A stretch of 64,000 nt of DNA. Origin: Paraburkholderia bonniea. GTDB lineage: Bacteria > Pseudomonadota > Gammaproteobacteria > Burkholderiales > Burkholderiaceae. Below, piece after piece: positions 28,818 through 38,469 of the stretch. A model generated the notes under the pieces. That model was not told the DNA's origin. It saw only the letters and a program-made list of their open reading frames with translations, and did no database searches. Numbering within the stretch: the stretch's first letter is position 1; the number at the start of each line of letters is the position of its first letter. The stretch covers positions 2,852,001 through 2,916,000 of the forward strand of contig NZ_QPEQ01000001.1 of NCBI RefSeq assembly GCF_009455625.1. The letters run 5' to 3'. The translations under genes and the position numbers were made by a program.

Positions 28818-29597
28818 TTACGGACGGCTACCCGTCGGAAACGGCCATGCCGCAGCTGGATTCAGCGTCGTCTTTACACCTGAAGCAGGCGCGTTAGATA
28901 CGACCGGTGCTGCAGCTGCGGGTGCGGCTTTCTTCGCCACAGCCTTCTTCGCTGGAGTAGCCTTTTTCGCTGGCACAGCCGCTTTCTTCGCGGGAGCAGC
29001 CGCCTTGCTGACAGGAGCTACGGCTTTTTTCGCTGGAGCCGCAGCCTTTTTGGCTGGCGCTGCGGCTTTCTTCGCCGGTGCAGCCGCCTTTTTAGCTGCG
29101 GCCTTCTTCGCCGGTGCAGCCGCTTTTTTGGCTACGACCTTCTTCGCCGGTGCAGCTGCTTTTTTGGCTACCGCCTTTTTAGCGGGTGCTTTTTTAGCCG
29201 CTACTTTTTTAACTGCGACTTTCTTCGCGGGCGCGGCTTTTTTCGCAGCTACTTTCTTGACCGCTACTTTCTTCGCCGCAACCTTCTTCGCAGCGACTTT
29301 CTTAACCGCTACTTTTTTAGCTGCGACTTTCTTCGCGGGCACGGCTTTTTTCGCAGCGACCTTCTTAACCGCTACTTTCTTCGCCGCGACCTTCTTCACC
29401 GCAACTTTTTTAGCCGCAACTTTCTTGACCGGAGCCGCCTTCTTCGCAGCGACCTTCTTCACCGCAACTTTCTTCGCAGCAACCTTTTTCACCGCAACTT
29501 TTTTTGCTACGGCTTTCTTCGCCGGAGCAGCCTTCTTTGCGGCAACTTTTTTAACTGCGGCCGTCTTGGCAGCAGTTTTTTTCTTGGCAAGTGCCAT
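28818..29597 (-). CDS. Lysine/alanine-rich histone H1-like DNA-binding protein
   Basis: A 259-residue protein made almost wholly of Lys-, Ala-, Val- and Pro-containing repeats ([14 protein letters not shown] and AAPAKKA units), like the histone H1-like proteins common in Burkholderia and Bordetella (BpH1/HctB type). Its net charge is strongly positive, so it should coat or bend DNA in the nucleoid. Two starts 3 bp apart are possible; 29597 has better spacing from AAGGAG (29600 is the other). The opposite strand has a long reading frame that is only the shadow of these repeats. Repeat copy number is likely to vary between strains. Confidence 0.9.
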   Translation of the reverse strand: MALAKKKTAAKTAAVKKVAAKKAAPAKKAVAKKVAVKKVAAKKVAVKKVAAKKAAPVKKVAAKKVAVKKVAAKKVAVKKVAAKKAVPAKKVAAKKVAVKKVAAKKVAAKKVAVKKVAAKKAAPAKKVAVKKVAAKKAPAKKAVAKKAAAPAKKVVAKKAAAPAKKAAAKKAAAPAKKAAAPAKKAAAPAKKAVAPVSKAAAPAKKAAVPAKKATPAKKAVAKKAAPAAAAPVVSNAPASGVKTTLNPAAAWPFPTGSRP

Positions 29598-29600
29598 CAT

Positions 29601-30015
29601 TTTCTCCTTCAGGTTTCAGATGAGAGTCAGTTCAACTACACCCTTCGTCAAAACCCGCTTCTCGCAGACGCTTCTCAGGGCGTGTACTACGAAGCGGGCT
29701 ATTCATCGGCGCACGCAGATGCAACGCGCTTACGCTAATGAATACGGCAAGGCGCGCCGTGCCTTCGGGCACTGCGCGCCAAATCCAGCTAGCGTCGAAT
29801 GCCAACGCCAACAATCGCTTGATCGAGCCGCTACATCGGTAGCAACTTTTTCGGGAGAAGTTTGCCCGCCCCATTGAAGGGTTCGCAAAGTGCCTGTCAA
29901 GTTGATGGGCCATAAAGGCACCGGGCACGCTTTGCATCAGGCAGTCCTGTTTCTCATCTGTATGCCGATACACACCGGCATCCCTTTCGACAATGTCAAC
30001 TGGCACCCACCCGGT
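29601..30015. other. Intergenic region between the histone-like gene and nrdB
   Basis: About 415 bp. The right part lies downstream of nrdB and the left part should hold the histone-like gene promoter. I see no gene, RNA or repeat I can name. Confidence 0.4.
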
Positions 30016-31206
30016 TTACTCCCAAGTCAGGGCACCGCCTGTCTGATAGTCAATGACACGCGTCTCGAAGAAGTTACGTTCCTTCTTCAAATCAATCATT
30101 TCGCTCATCCACGGAAACGGGTTTTCCTCGTTCGGGAATAACGGATCAAGGCCGATCTGCTGGCAACGACGGTTGCAAATGAAGCGCAGATAACCTTTGA
30201 ACATCGACGCATTCAGACCCAGCACGCCACGTGGCATCGTATCTTCGGCGTAGCGGTATTCAAGATCTACCGCTTCCTTGAATATTTCACGAATTTCTGC
30301 GCGGAACTCGGCAGTCCATAAATGCGGATTTTCGAGCTTGATCTGGTTAATCAGGTCAATGCCGAAATTGCAGTGCATCGACTCGTCACGCAGGATGTAC
30401 TGATACTGTTCCGCAGCACCCGTCATCTTGTTCTGACGACCAAGCGCGAGAATTTGTGTAAATCCGACGTAAAAAAACAGTCCTTCCATCACGCAGGCGA
30501 AAACAATCAGTGATTTCAGCAGCTTCTGGTCTGCATCAGGCGTGCCTGTTTTGAAAGCTGGATCGGTCAGCGTGTGGATGAATGGAATCAGGAATTCGTC
30601 TTTCGCACGGATTGAGTCGACTTCGTGATAGGCGTTGAAAATCTCGCCTTCGTCGAGGCCCAGCGATTCGACAATATATTGGTAGGCGTGGGTGTGGATC
30701 GCTTCTTCGAATGCCTGACGCAGCAGATACTGGCGGCATTCGGGCGCGGTGATGTGGCGATAGGTTCCCAGCACGATATTGTTCGCAGCCAGCGAATCCG
30801 CCGTCACGAAGAAACCTAGATTGCGCTTGATTACCCGGCGCTCATCTTCAGTCAACCCGTTAGGGTCTTTCCAGAGAGCGATGTCGCGGGACATGTTAAC
30901 TTCCTGCGGCATCCAGTGATTGGCACAACCCGCAAGGTATTTTTCCCACGCCCATTTGTATTTGAATGGCACCAGCTGATTAACGTCAGTCTGGCCGTTG
31001 ATGATGCGCTTGTCGGCGACGTTCACCCGTGCTTCGGTGTTAGCTGCTGGTGCCGGGTGAGGTGCCACAGCGATGTCGCTTGAAAAAGTGTCGTGAGCCG
31101 AGGGAGCCTGATGCGCGGAACGCGTTGTTTCAGCATTGCGCAGTACATCCATTGGCGCTTTGGCTGAAGGCTTCGCCGCAGTAATCTCGTCATCCCAGTT
31201 AAGCAT
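30016..31206 (-). CDS. nrdB: Class Ia ribonucleoside-diphosphate reductase, beta subunit
   Basis: NrdB houses the diiron-tyrosyl radical that starts ribonucleotide reduction in NrdA. The 396-residue protein has an N-terminal variable region, then the ferritin-like core with [44 protein letters not shown] (iron ligands Glu and His), and [14 protein letters not shown]. The start at 31206 ([14 protein letters not shown]) follows GGTGA. nrdA lies upstream on the same strand with a 440-bp gap. The C-terminus is the usual tail that docks on NrdA. Confidence 0.96.
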   Translation of the reverse strand: MLNWDDEITAAKPSAKAPMDVLRNAETTRSAHQAPSAHDTFSSDIAVAPHPAPAANTEARVNVADKRIINGQTDVNQLVPFKYKWAWEKYLAGCANHWMPQEVNMSRDIALWKDPNGLTEDERRVIKRNLGFFVTADSLAANNIVLGTYRHITAPECRQYLLRQAFEEAIHTHAYQYIVESLGLDEGEIFNAYHEVDSIRAKDEFLIPFIHTLTDPAFKTGTPDADQKLLKSLIVFACVMEGLFFYVGFTQILALGRQNKMTGAAEQYQYILRDESMHCNFGIDLINQIKLENPHLWTAEFRAEIREIFKEAVDLEYRYAEDTMPRGVLGLNASMFKGYLRFICNRRCQQIGLDPLFPNEENPFPWMSEMIDLKKERNFFETRVIDYQTGGALTWE

Positions 31207-31645
31207 AAATTTCACCATCAATTTAGAACGGTTTGTACCATCTTTTCATCAGCGTTAAAAGACTTCGCTGATGAAAGTTCCTGTTTTCGATTCGCGTTGC
31301 GACCTTCATACAACACTTTGTTCAATCCATCGTGCGCATGCACTCTCAAGAGGTACGAACAGTGTGCGGCATCGAAGCGCGCTGCGGTGTCGAAAGCCCA
31401 TCGAGACCAGGTGATTTCGATGGGCTGCCAATCTGTATTCTCAGTCTGTATTGCGTGGCCGGCCTGGATCGTCCCACGCTTCTTTTCTGGATCATCAGGC
31501 TTCAGTTGCAGGCTGGATTCCCATGAAGACCGGTGCCCGAACAGCACGCATATTTCGTTGCCCACCGTTCGGTGTTTTCCATCCGGTCCGGGCAACGTTG
31601 CGCGCCCGGTTCATGCACCTGCTAATCAGCGCGATGCCAGCGTGA
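31207..31645. other. Long spacer between nrdA and nrdB
   Basis: About 440 bp. A 125-codon minus-strand frame (31218-31595) runs through most of it, but I do not recognise it and its residue make-up is not persuasive, so I left it out as a gene. No terminator with a T-run is visible here, so nrdA and nrdB may still share a message. Confidence 0.4.
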
Positions 31646-34624
31646 TTACTGGCATGCCTCACATTCTTCGAAGCCAGGATCGCCCGGACGCATCATGCAC
31701 ACCGGACCATCCGCTTGCTCCGCTGAGGCCTGCATTCCGTCGTGTCCAGCCGCACCGCCGCTCGAACCAAAGCCGCTCGAACCACCTGCCGCACCGCCTG
31801 AACTATCGTCACCGCCAGAGCTGCCGCCAGACGACACCGAGTTCAACGCACCATGCGCCACCGTCGATTTCTCAACGTGCGTCGCCGACATCGTGCGGAG
31901 ATAGTAGGTTGTCTTCAAGCCACGCAGCCACGCTAGCTTGTACACCTCATCGAGCTTCTTGCCCGACGCGCCGCCCATATAAATATTCAGCGACTGCGCC
32001 TGGTCAATCCACTTCTGGCGCCGCGATGCCGCTTCGACCAGCCAGCGCGGATCAATTTCAAATGCCGTCGCATAGATCGCGCGCAGATCAGCCGGAATAC
32101 GGTCAATGCGTGACAGCGTGCCGTCGAAGTATTTCAGGTCGGCAACCATCACCTCATCCCACAGACCACGCTCCTTCAAGTCTCGCACCAGGTAATCGTT
32201 CACCACCGTGAATTCGCCGGACAGGTTCGACTTCACATACAAATTCTGGAACGTTGGTTCAATGCAGGCCGACACGCCGATGATGTTCGAGATGGTCGCG
32301 GTAGGAGCAATTGCCACGCAGTTGGAGTTGCGCATGCCGTGGGTCGCAATCCGTGCACGCAGCCCGGACCAGTCCATGGATTCGCTCGAATCAACTTCAA
32401 CGTAACCGCCACGGGCATCGGCCAGCAACTTCAGCGTGTCTTGCGGCAGGATGCCGCGATCCCACAGCGAACCGCGATAGCTCGAATAGCGGCCGCGCTC
32501 TTCTGCCAGTTCAGTGGAGGCGTAATACGCGTAGTAGCAGACGGCTTCCATCGAACGGTCGGCAAACTCAACCGCCTGTTGTGATGCATAAGGTGTGCGC
32601 AACAGATGCAGGCAATCCTGGAAGCCCATGATGCCCATGCCAACCGGCCGGTGCTTCAGGTTCGAGTTACGTGCCTTGGCAACCGCGTAGTAGTTGATGT
32701 CGATCACGTTGTCGAGCATCCGCATCGCCACGCGAATGGTGCGCTGCAACTTGTCGTGATCGAGTGCCAGCGTGCCATCAGCCTGCTTTGCCAAGTGCGC
32801 CACCAGATTGACCGAACCCAGGTTGCACACAGCAATTTCAGTTTCGCTGGTGTTCAGCGTGATCTCGGTGCACAAATTGGATGAGTGAACCACGCCAACG
32901 TGCTGCTGCGGGCTGCGGATATTGCACGGATCCTTGAAGGTGATCCATGGATGGCCGGTTTCAAACAGCATTCCGAGCATCTTGCGCCACAGTTGCGCGG
33001 CGGGAAGCTTCTTGAACAGTTTGATTTCGCCGCGAGCCACTTTGTCTTCGTAAGCGGTATAAGCCGCTTCGAAGTCTGCGCCGAACTTGTCATGCAGATC
33101 CGGGCAGGTGGATGGCGAGAACAGCGTCCAGTCGCCGCCTTCCATGACCCGCTTCATGAACAGATCGGGAATCCAGTTCGACGTGTTCATATCGTGCGTG
33201 CGGCGGCGGTCATCCCCGGTATTTTTGCGCAGCTCCAGAAACTCTTCGATGTCCAGGTGCCATGTTTCCAGGTAGGCGCACACCGCGCCCTTGCGCTTGC
33301 CGCCCTGGTTGACTGCCACGGCGGTGTCGTTGACGACTTTCAGGAACGGCACCACGCCCTGCGATTTGCCGTTGGTGCCCTTGATATGGGAGCCCAGCGC
33401 CCGGACCTGGGTCCAGTCGTTGCCCAGACCACCCGCAAACTTCGACAGCAGCGCGTTTTCTTTCAGGGCTTCGTAGATACCATCAAGATCATCGGCGACC
33501 GTGGTCAGATAGCACGACGACAGCTGCGAACGGCGCGTGCCGGCATTGAACAGGGTCGGCGTCGAGCTCATGAAGTCGAAGCTGGAGAGCACGTTGTAGA
33601 ACTCGATCGCACGGGCTTCACGGTCGATCTCGCTTAGCGCGAGACCCATCGCCACGCGCATGAAAAATGCCTGCGGCAACTCGATCCGCACACCATCGTG
33701 ATGCAGGAAATAACGGTCATACAGCGTCTGCAAGCCGAGGTAGCCGAACTGGAGATCGCGGTTGGCATCGAGTGCCGCACCCAGACGCTTCAGGTCGAAC
33801 TGCATCAATTTTTCATCAAGCAGCTCTGCCTGCACGCCACGCTTGATGAACTGCGGGAAATATTCCGCATAGCGCTCGCCCATTGCTTCCTGGGTCACTT
33901 CTTCGGCAAGAATTTCACGGCGGATCGTATGCAGCAGGATACGGGCCGTAGCCTGACTATAGGCCGGATCTTTTTCGATCATCGTCCGGGCAGCGAGGAT
34001 GGCCGAGTCATACACCTGGGTCATCGGAACGCCGTCGTACAGGTTCTTCACCGTTTCTGCGACGATCGGCTCCGCTACAACCGCTTCGCCCAGATTTGCA
34101 CAGGCGGATTCGATGATGCCGCGCAACGCACCCAGATCAAGCGGCCGCGACACCCCGCCATCGACAACGGTCAAGCCCGATACGCCAGCCGCCACTTCAG
34201 GCTCATGGCCACGGGCCTGACTGCGTTTTTCGCGGTACAGCACGTAAGCACGCGCAACGTGATGCTCGCCACCTCGCATCAGCGCAAGTTCAACCTGATC
34301 CTGAATATCTTCGATATGGAACGTCCCGCCATTTGGGCGGCTGCGCAGCAATGCACGCACCACGCTTTGCGTCAGTTGCTCGACCTGTTCACGCACACGC
34401 GCCGATGCTGCGCCCTGACCGCCATTGACCGCCAGAAAAGCCTTGGTCACTGCGATCGAGATTTTTGACGGCTCGAACAACACAACGCCACCGTTGCGGC
34501 GAATTACCTTGTAATCGGCGAACGTGGTCTGGGATACCAGTGATTCATCTGGTGCCTGCCCACCATGGGCATGGCCAATGGATGCACCCTCGTACCGGGT
34601 CGTCGCGTTATCGGTCGTTTGCAT
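31646..34624 (-). CDS. nrdA: Class Ia ribonucleoside-diphosphate reductase, alpha subunit
   Basis: NrdA reduces ribonucleoside diphosphates to deoxy forms. The 992-residue protein has an N-terminal ATP cone (VIRRNGGVVLFEPSKISIAV), the catalytic barrel with SSTPTLFNAGTRRSQLSSCY and NLCTEITLNTSETEIAVCNLGSVNL, and MSATHVEKSTV near the end. A Gly/Ser-rich linker precedes the C-terminal cysteine pair ECEACQ, which is re-reduced by thioredoxin. The start at 34624 has AGGAG upstream. Two NrdR-like boxes lie in the promoter region 290-330 bp upstream, implying repression by NrdR when dNTPs are plentiful. Confidence 0.97.
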   Translation of the reverse strand: MQTTDNATTRYEGASIGHAHGGQAPDESLVSQTTFADYKVIRRNGGVVLFEPSKISIAVTKAFLAVNGGQGAASARVREQVEQLTQSVVRALLRSRPNGGTFHIEDIQDQVELALMRGGEHHVARAYVLYREKRSQARGHEPEVAAGVSGLTVVDGGVSRPLDLGALRGIIESACANLGEAVVAEPIVAETVKNLYDGVPMTQVYDSAILAARTMIEKDPAYSQATARILLHTIRREILAEEVTQEAMGERYAEYFPQFIKRGVQAELLDEKLMQFDLKRLGAALDANRDLQFGYLGLQTLYDRYFLHHDGVRIELPQAFFMRVAMGLALSEIDREARAIEFYNVLSSFDFMSSTPTLFNAGTRRSQLSSCYLTTVADDLDGIYEALKENALLSKFAGGLGNDWTQVRALGSHIKGTNGKSQGVVPFLKVVNDTAVAVNQGGKRKGAVCAYLETWHLDIEEFLELRKNTGDDRRRTHDMNTSNWIPDLFMKRVMEGGDWTLFSPSTCPDLHDKFGADFEAAYTAYEDKVARGEIKLFKKLPAAQLWRKMLGMLFETGHPWITFKDPCNIRSPQQHVGVVHSSNLCTEITLNTSETEIAVCNLGSVNLVAHLAKQADGTLALDHDKLQRTIRVAMRMLDNVIDINYYAVAKARNSNLKHRPVGMGIMGFQDCLHLLRTPYASQQAVEFADRSMEAVCYYAYYASTELAEERGRYSSYRGSLWDRGILPQDTLKLLADARGGYVEVDSSESMDWSGLRARIATHGMRNSNCVAIAPTATISNIIGVSACIEPTFQNLYVKSNLSGEFTVVNDYLVRDLKERGLWDEVMVADLKYFDGTLSRIDRIPADLRAIYATAFEIDPRWLVEAASRRQKWIDQAQSLNIYMGGASGKKLDEVYKLAWLRGLKTTYYLRTMSATHVEKSTVAHGALNSVSSGGSSGGDDSSGGAAGGSSGFGSSGGAAGHDGMQASAEQADGPVCMMRPGDPGFEECEACQ

Positions 34625-35096
34625 GTGCAAAGCTCCTGGTGTTGAAAATGTGCGGAAAGAAACCGCGAATTAAAACGGGCGCTGCGTCGCAAAGGACGCA
34701 GGCAAATAAAAGCCTGAGGAAAACAGCAAGGCCAGAGAACCAGCAGCGGGAACGCATAAACCAGCGGCGGTTTTCATCACCCCGGCACAACCGGTTGTCA
34801 TGGTGTTCCCTTGATCCTGCGCGTGCCGCTGACGCCTGGCCAGCCACACTGCAAAGCCTGTTCTGGCTGTGCTGAAAAGGTTAGCGGCGCTATGACAGCG
34901 CCGCCCTACCAACACAACATATAGTGAAAAATAGAACCGATGGCACCAAGTATAGTGGAACCAACCGATATCTCAAATTATTATATTTGCTGCTCCAGCC
35001 TTGACTTTTACCTGGCTGGGCCGCCATAAGGCCAGCGCGAGCAGGCGCAAAAAGGCACACGACACCGGGCGCTATTACATGCGGAAATAGCAAGCG
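34625..35096. other. nrdA promoter and leader region
   Basis: About 470 bp between nrdA and ampD on the same strand. It holds two NrdR-like boxes (34912-34958) and a hairpin of 8 bp (GCGGCGCT / AGCGCCGC, 34884-34904) just downstream of them in the transcript. The remaining 260 or so bases would be an unusually long nrdA leader with no recognised riboswitch. Confidence 0.5.
34912..34958 (-). promoter_or_regulatory. Tandem NrdR-like operator boxes upstream of nrdA
   Basis: Two 16-bp boxes, ACACAACATATAGTGA (34912-34927) and GCACCAAGTATAGTGG (34943-34958). They match the NrdR pattern acaCwATATaTwGTgt in part and begin 31 bp apart, three helical turns, the usual spacing for cooperative NrdR binding. 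Confidence 0.75.
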
Positions 35097-35693
35097 TTAT
35101 CGCGCGGTGGGCGGCTTGAGATAGGGGAAATAATCGGCGGGAAGCGCCGTATCGGACTGCAGGCGAGCCCAGTCAAAATACGGCCCGGGGTCGGTTTTAC
35201 GGCCAGGCGCAAGATCCGAATGACCAGCGATGGCCGTCATCGGATAGCGCTCAATCAGAGCTGTGACGAGGCGCGCCAGCACTTGATATTGCGGGGAAGT
35301 AAAAGGCGTGGTGTCGCTGCCTTCCAGCTCGATGCCCACAGAAAAATCATTGCACCGTTCGCGCCCGAGAAAATTCGACAGTCCGGCATGCCAGGCTCGC
35401 CGGTTACAGGACACGAACTGTTCCAGCATGCCGGTCCGGTGAATCACGAAATGCGCCGACACTCGCACGCCACGCAGATGACTGTCGTAGTACGGGTGAG
35501 CAGCACAATCAAGGGCGTTCTGGAATAGCTCTGCAATCGCGCTACCGCCAAAGGTATCCGGCGGCAAGCTGATGTTGTGGATCACGACAAGGGTTGGCAC
35601 CACCCCCTCGGGACGCTCGTCGGCATTCGGCGACGGCAGCAGGTGCGCCGCAGCGCTCCAGCCATCAGGTGCAATAGCAATACTCGCGCTCAT
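35097..35693 (-). CDS. ampD: 1,6-anhydro-N-acetylmuramyl-L-alanine amidase AmpD
   Basis: AmpD cleaves anhydro-muropeptides in the cytoplasm during peptidoglycan recycling and so keeps beta-lactamase induction low. The 198-residue protein has the amidase-2 fold with VVIHNISLPPDTFGG, SAHFVIHRTGMLEQFVS, RAWHAGLSNFLGRERCND, and AIAGHSDLAPGRKTDPG, which contain the zinc ligands and catalytic residues. It overlaps the PP0621-type gene by 4 bp (ATGA), so they are coupled. Mpl (18770-20179) works in the same pathway. Confidence 0.95.
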   Translation of the reverse strand: MSASIAIAPDGWSAAAHLLPSPNADERPEGVVPTLVVIHNISLPPDTFGGSAIAELFQNALDCAAHPYYDSHLRGVRVSAHFVIHRTGMLEQFVSCNRRAWHAGLSNFLGRERCNDFSVGIELEGSDTTPFTSPQYQVLARLVTALIERYPMTAIAGHSDLAPGRKTDPGPYFDWARLQSDTALPADYFPYLKPPTAR

Positions 35694-35977
35694 CGCGCAT
35701 CACGGCCCGCAGACCGCGCAGCATGACGCTGCGCGTGGTCAGCGCAGCAAAACGCCTGCCCCGCCACGGTAACCGAATCGCTCTTCGGCGCATGCACTCC
35801 ACATTCGGCGCAGCGAATCATGGGTTCAGCAAGACGGGGGGTGCCAGGCGATGAAGCAGTGCCACTCGCCTGATTCGGCCGCGAATGTGGCTCTTGACGA
35901 CCCTGGGCACGCTTCAGCTTGCGGGACAGCCAGTGCCCGACAAAAAACAGCACGATCAGCAGAAAAATTTGTCGCAT
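35690..35977 (-). CDS. Small PP0621-family protein with a zinc-knuckle-like C-terminus
   Basis: A 95-residue protein with an N-terminal hydrophobic anchor (residues 2-17, RQIFLLIVLFFVGHWL), a basic linker, and a C-terminal MIRCAECGVHAPKSDSV block with CAEC and a later FCCADHAQRH that could bind a metal. This is the PP0621 family, of unknown function. It lies between the CcsA-like gene and ampD on the same strand and overlaps ampD by 4 bp. Confidence 0.8.
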   Translation of the reverse strand: MRQIFLLIVLFFVGHWLSRKLKRAQGRQEPHSRPNQASGTASSPGTPRLAEPMIRCAECGVHAPKSDSVTVAGQAFCCADHAQRHAARSAGRDAR

Positions 35978-35984
35978 AAGAGGT

Positions 35985-36902
35985 TCAGATCACAGGATGG
36001 TGCATCAGCACCTCGAACACAAAACGGCTGCCCACATAAGCAAACAGCAGCGCGACAAACGACACCAGCACCCAACGCAATGCCGCCCGCCCACGCCAGC
36101 CCGACACTTTGCGCGCGGTCAGCAGCGCGCCAAACATCAGCCACGAGAGAATGGCAAACACGGTTTTGTGATCCAGCACCAGTGCCCGGCCAACCAGTTG
36201 CTCATTAAACAGGATGCCCGAAAGCAGGGTCAGCGTGAGCAGCACAAAACCCGCGCCGATCAGGCGAAACAGCAATTTTTCGAGCGTGAGGAGCGGCGGC
36301 AGCGTATCGAGCCAGCTCGCAAGCCAGCCATTGCCAGCTGCCGCGCCTTGTTGCTGCAGCGCCCCGCCACGCATCGCGTGAAGCCGGCGCTCGACAAGCA
36401 ACATTAAAACGGCATGCAGCGCTGCAATCGCAAACAACCCATATGCAATGTTGGCAATCAGAAAATGGAGTTTGAAGAGCGGTGCCGCTGAATACGACAA
36501 AACCCTAGTGCCGCCAAACGCTAGCGGCAGCAAGGCCGCAATACAAGCGAGAGGCAACACCAGCAACCGCAAGCCATCTAGCGGGAAAAAGAAACTCTCG
36601 ATCCAGTAGATGCCCACGCCGAGCCAGAGCATTGCGGACAACGCGAACGCGAAACCAAACACCATCGCGTTTTGCGGAAAAATAGTGACGTGCAGCAGCA
36701 CGCCATGCGCGAGCAGCGCAACCAGCAGCATCACACGGCCGTAGCGGCCTAGACCTGCTGCACCAGTGGCCGCTGGCATACCCGCCATCGCGGGCACGCG
36801 GCCCAGCATCGCCGGCACGCCGGCGCGCCGGTGCGCATGCCAGCCCGCCACAGCGAGACCGCCATACAGAAGCACAGTAAGGGCATACAGTACAATATCC
36901 AT
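35985..36902 (-). CDS. CcsA/CcmC-like inner membrane cytochrome assembly protein
   Basis: A 305-residue protein with about eight membrane segments (for example VMLLVALLAHGVLLHV, VFGFAFALSAMLWLGVGIYW, and FVSFVALLFAYVGSRFVF). It resembles the CcsA/HemX-type family that handles haem in cytochrome c assembly. Conserved features include a Trp-containing region in the second half and histidines, but a full WWD motif is not obvious, so a haem role is inferred. It sits beside ffh, a frequent arrangement in proteobacteria. Divergent transcription from ffh spans about 80 bp. Confidence 0.8.
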   Translation of the reverse strand: MDIVLYALTVLLYGGLAVAGWHAHRRAGVPAMLGRVPAMAGMPAATGAAGLGRYGRVMLLVALLAHGVLLHVTIFPQNAMVFGFAFALSAMLWLGVGIYWIESFFFPLDGLRLLVLPLACIAALLPLAFGGTRVLSYSAAPLFKLHFLIANIAYGLFAIAALHAVLMLLVERRLHAMRGGALQQQGAAAGNGWLASWLDTLPPLLTLEKLLFRLIGAGFVLLTLTLLSGILFNEQLVGRALVLDHKTVFAILSWLMFGALLTARKVSGWRGRAALRWVLVSFVALLFAYVGSRFVFEVLMHHPVI

Positions 36903-36984
36903 CTTCGAAGTTTACACTAGGCCCTGCCCCACGACGCCATCCGGCATCACGTGCCACACGGGCCGCACTGCCAGACTGATCCCC

Positions 36985-38352
36985 ATGCTCGACAATCTGA
37001 CCCAACGGATGGCGCGCGTCGTCAAGACGCTGCGCGGCGAAGCCCGGCTTACCGAGGCCAACACACAAGACATGCTGCGCGAAGTACGGCTCGCCCTCCT
37101 TGAGGCAGACGTTGCGTTGCCCGTGGTGCGCGAATTTGTCGCCAGAGTAAAAGAAAAAGCGCTCGGCGAAGAAGTACTCAGCAGCCTGTCACCCGGCCAG
37201 GCTCTGGTTGGCGTGGTACAGCGCGAACTGACCGCAGTGATCGGTGGCGATTATGAAGGTCAAGCCGTCGAACTCAATCTCGCCGTCACGCCACCCGCGA
37301 TCATCCTGATGGCCGGGCTGCAAGGCGCAGGCAAAACAACGACCGTCGGCAAGCTGGCCAAGCTGCTGCGCGAAAAGCACAAAAAGAAAGTGCTCACGGT
37401 GTCGTGCGACGTCTACCGCCCAGCCGCCATTGCACAGCTGAAATCCGTCACCGAACAGGTGGGTGCCGATTTCTTCCCTTCAGAGCCCGAACAAAAACCC
37501 GTTGATATTGCACGCGCCGCCGTCGACTGGGCCAAACGTCATTACCACGATGTAGTGCTAGTCGATACGGCAGGCCGCCTCGGGATTGACGAGGCCATGA
37601 TGCAAGAAATCACCGCCCTGCATCAGGCGCTCAATCCTGTCGAAACCCTGTTCGTCGTCGACGCCATGCTGGGCCAGGACGCCGTTAATACCGCCAAGGC
37701 CTTCAACGATGCACTGCCGCTAACAGGCGTGGTGCTCACCAAACTCGATGGTGATTCACGAGGCGGTGCCGCTCTGTCAGTACGCCACATCACCGGCAAG
37801 CCAATCAAGTTCGTCGGGGTAGCAGAAAAACTCGATGGCCTTGAGGTGTTCCATCCTGACCGGATGGCGAACCGGATTCTCGGGATGGGCGACATCCTCG
37901 CGCTGGTTGAAGAAGCGCAGCGCGGCGTGGATGTTCAAGCGGCGCAAAAACTCGCCGACAAGGTAAAAAAAGGCGGCGACTTTGATCTCAATGATTTCCG
38001 CGCGCAACTGTCACAAATGAAAAACATGGGTGGCCTTTCCACCTTGATGGACAAGCTCCCTGCCCAATTTCAGCAAGCCGCCTCGGGGGCTGATATGGGC
38101 CAGGCGGAAAAACAGATGCGCCGCATGGAAGGCATCATCTGCTCCATGACCCCGGCAGAGCGCGCCAAACCCGAACTTATCAAGGCCACGCGCAAACGCC
38201 GTATCGCTGCAGGCGCGGGCGTGCAGGTGCAGGAAGTGAATCGGATGCTGAACCAGTACGACCAGATGCGCACAATGATGAAAAAGCTCAAGGGCGGCAA
38301 CATGCAGAAGATGATGCGAGGCATGAAGGGCATGCTGCCCGGCATGCGTTAA
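36985..38352 (+). CDS. ffh: Signal recognition particle protein Ffh
   Basis: Ffh is the GTPase of the signal recognition particle and binds the 4.5S RNA and signal peptides on ribosomes. The 455-residue protein has the N domain (MLDNLTQRMARVVKTLRG), the G domain with the P-loop GLQGAGKTTT at 111-120, VDTAGRLGIDEAM and TKLDGDSRGGAAL, and a methionine-rich M domain ending KMMRGMKGMLPGM. The start at 36985 is set by the family N-terminus; upstream in-frame codons fall in the promoter and the CcsA gene. Confidence 0.97.
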   Translation: MLDNLTQRMARVVKTLRGEARLTEANTQDMLREVRLALLEADVALPVVREFVARVKEKALGEEVLSSLSPGQALVGVVQRELTAVIGGDYEGQAVELNLAVTPPAIILMAGLQGAGKTTTVGKLAKLLREKHKKKVLTVSCDVYRPAAIAQLKSVTEQVGADFFPSEPEQKPVDIARAAVDWAKRHYHDVVLVDTAGRLGIDEAMMQEITALHQALNPVETLFVVDAMLGQDAVNTAKAFNDALPLTGVVLTKLDGDSRGGAALSVRHITGKPIKFVGVAEKLDGLEVFHPDRMANRILGMGDILALVEEAQRGVDVQAAQKLADKVKKGGDFDLNDFRAQLSQMKNMGGLSTLMDKLPAQFQQAASGADMGQAEKQMRRMEGIICSMTPAERAKPELIKATRKRRIAAGAGVQVQEVNRMLNQYDQMRTMMKKLKGGNMQKMMRGMKGMLPGMR

Positions 38353-38469
38353 GGTTGAGGCGGCGTGCGCCAGCCCGGACATAGTTCCTCAGGTGCACGC
38401 CACGCTCTTCTGCGTTCTTTCAAGCCCCCAGGCCCTACCAGCCCCCCCGTTACTCACTCGCCAGACGTC

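Noticed and set aside
28900..29590. Short repeats that could suggest a CRISPR array
   Set aside because: The repeats are coding, contiguous and lack unique spacers; they encode Lys/Ala units.
29005..29877. Long plus-strand frame of Ala/Phe/Leu/Thr repeats
   Set aside because: It is the complement of the Lys/Ala repeats of the histone-like gene, with no ribosome binding site.
31218..31595. 125-codon minus-strand frame between nrdA and nrdB
   Set aside because: Unrecognised and with unconvincing residue make-up. It could be real, but I cannot support it.
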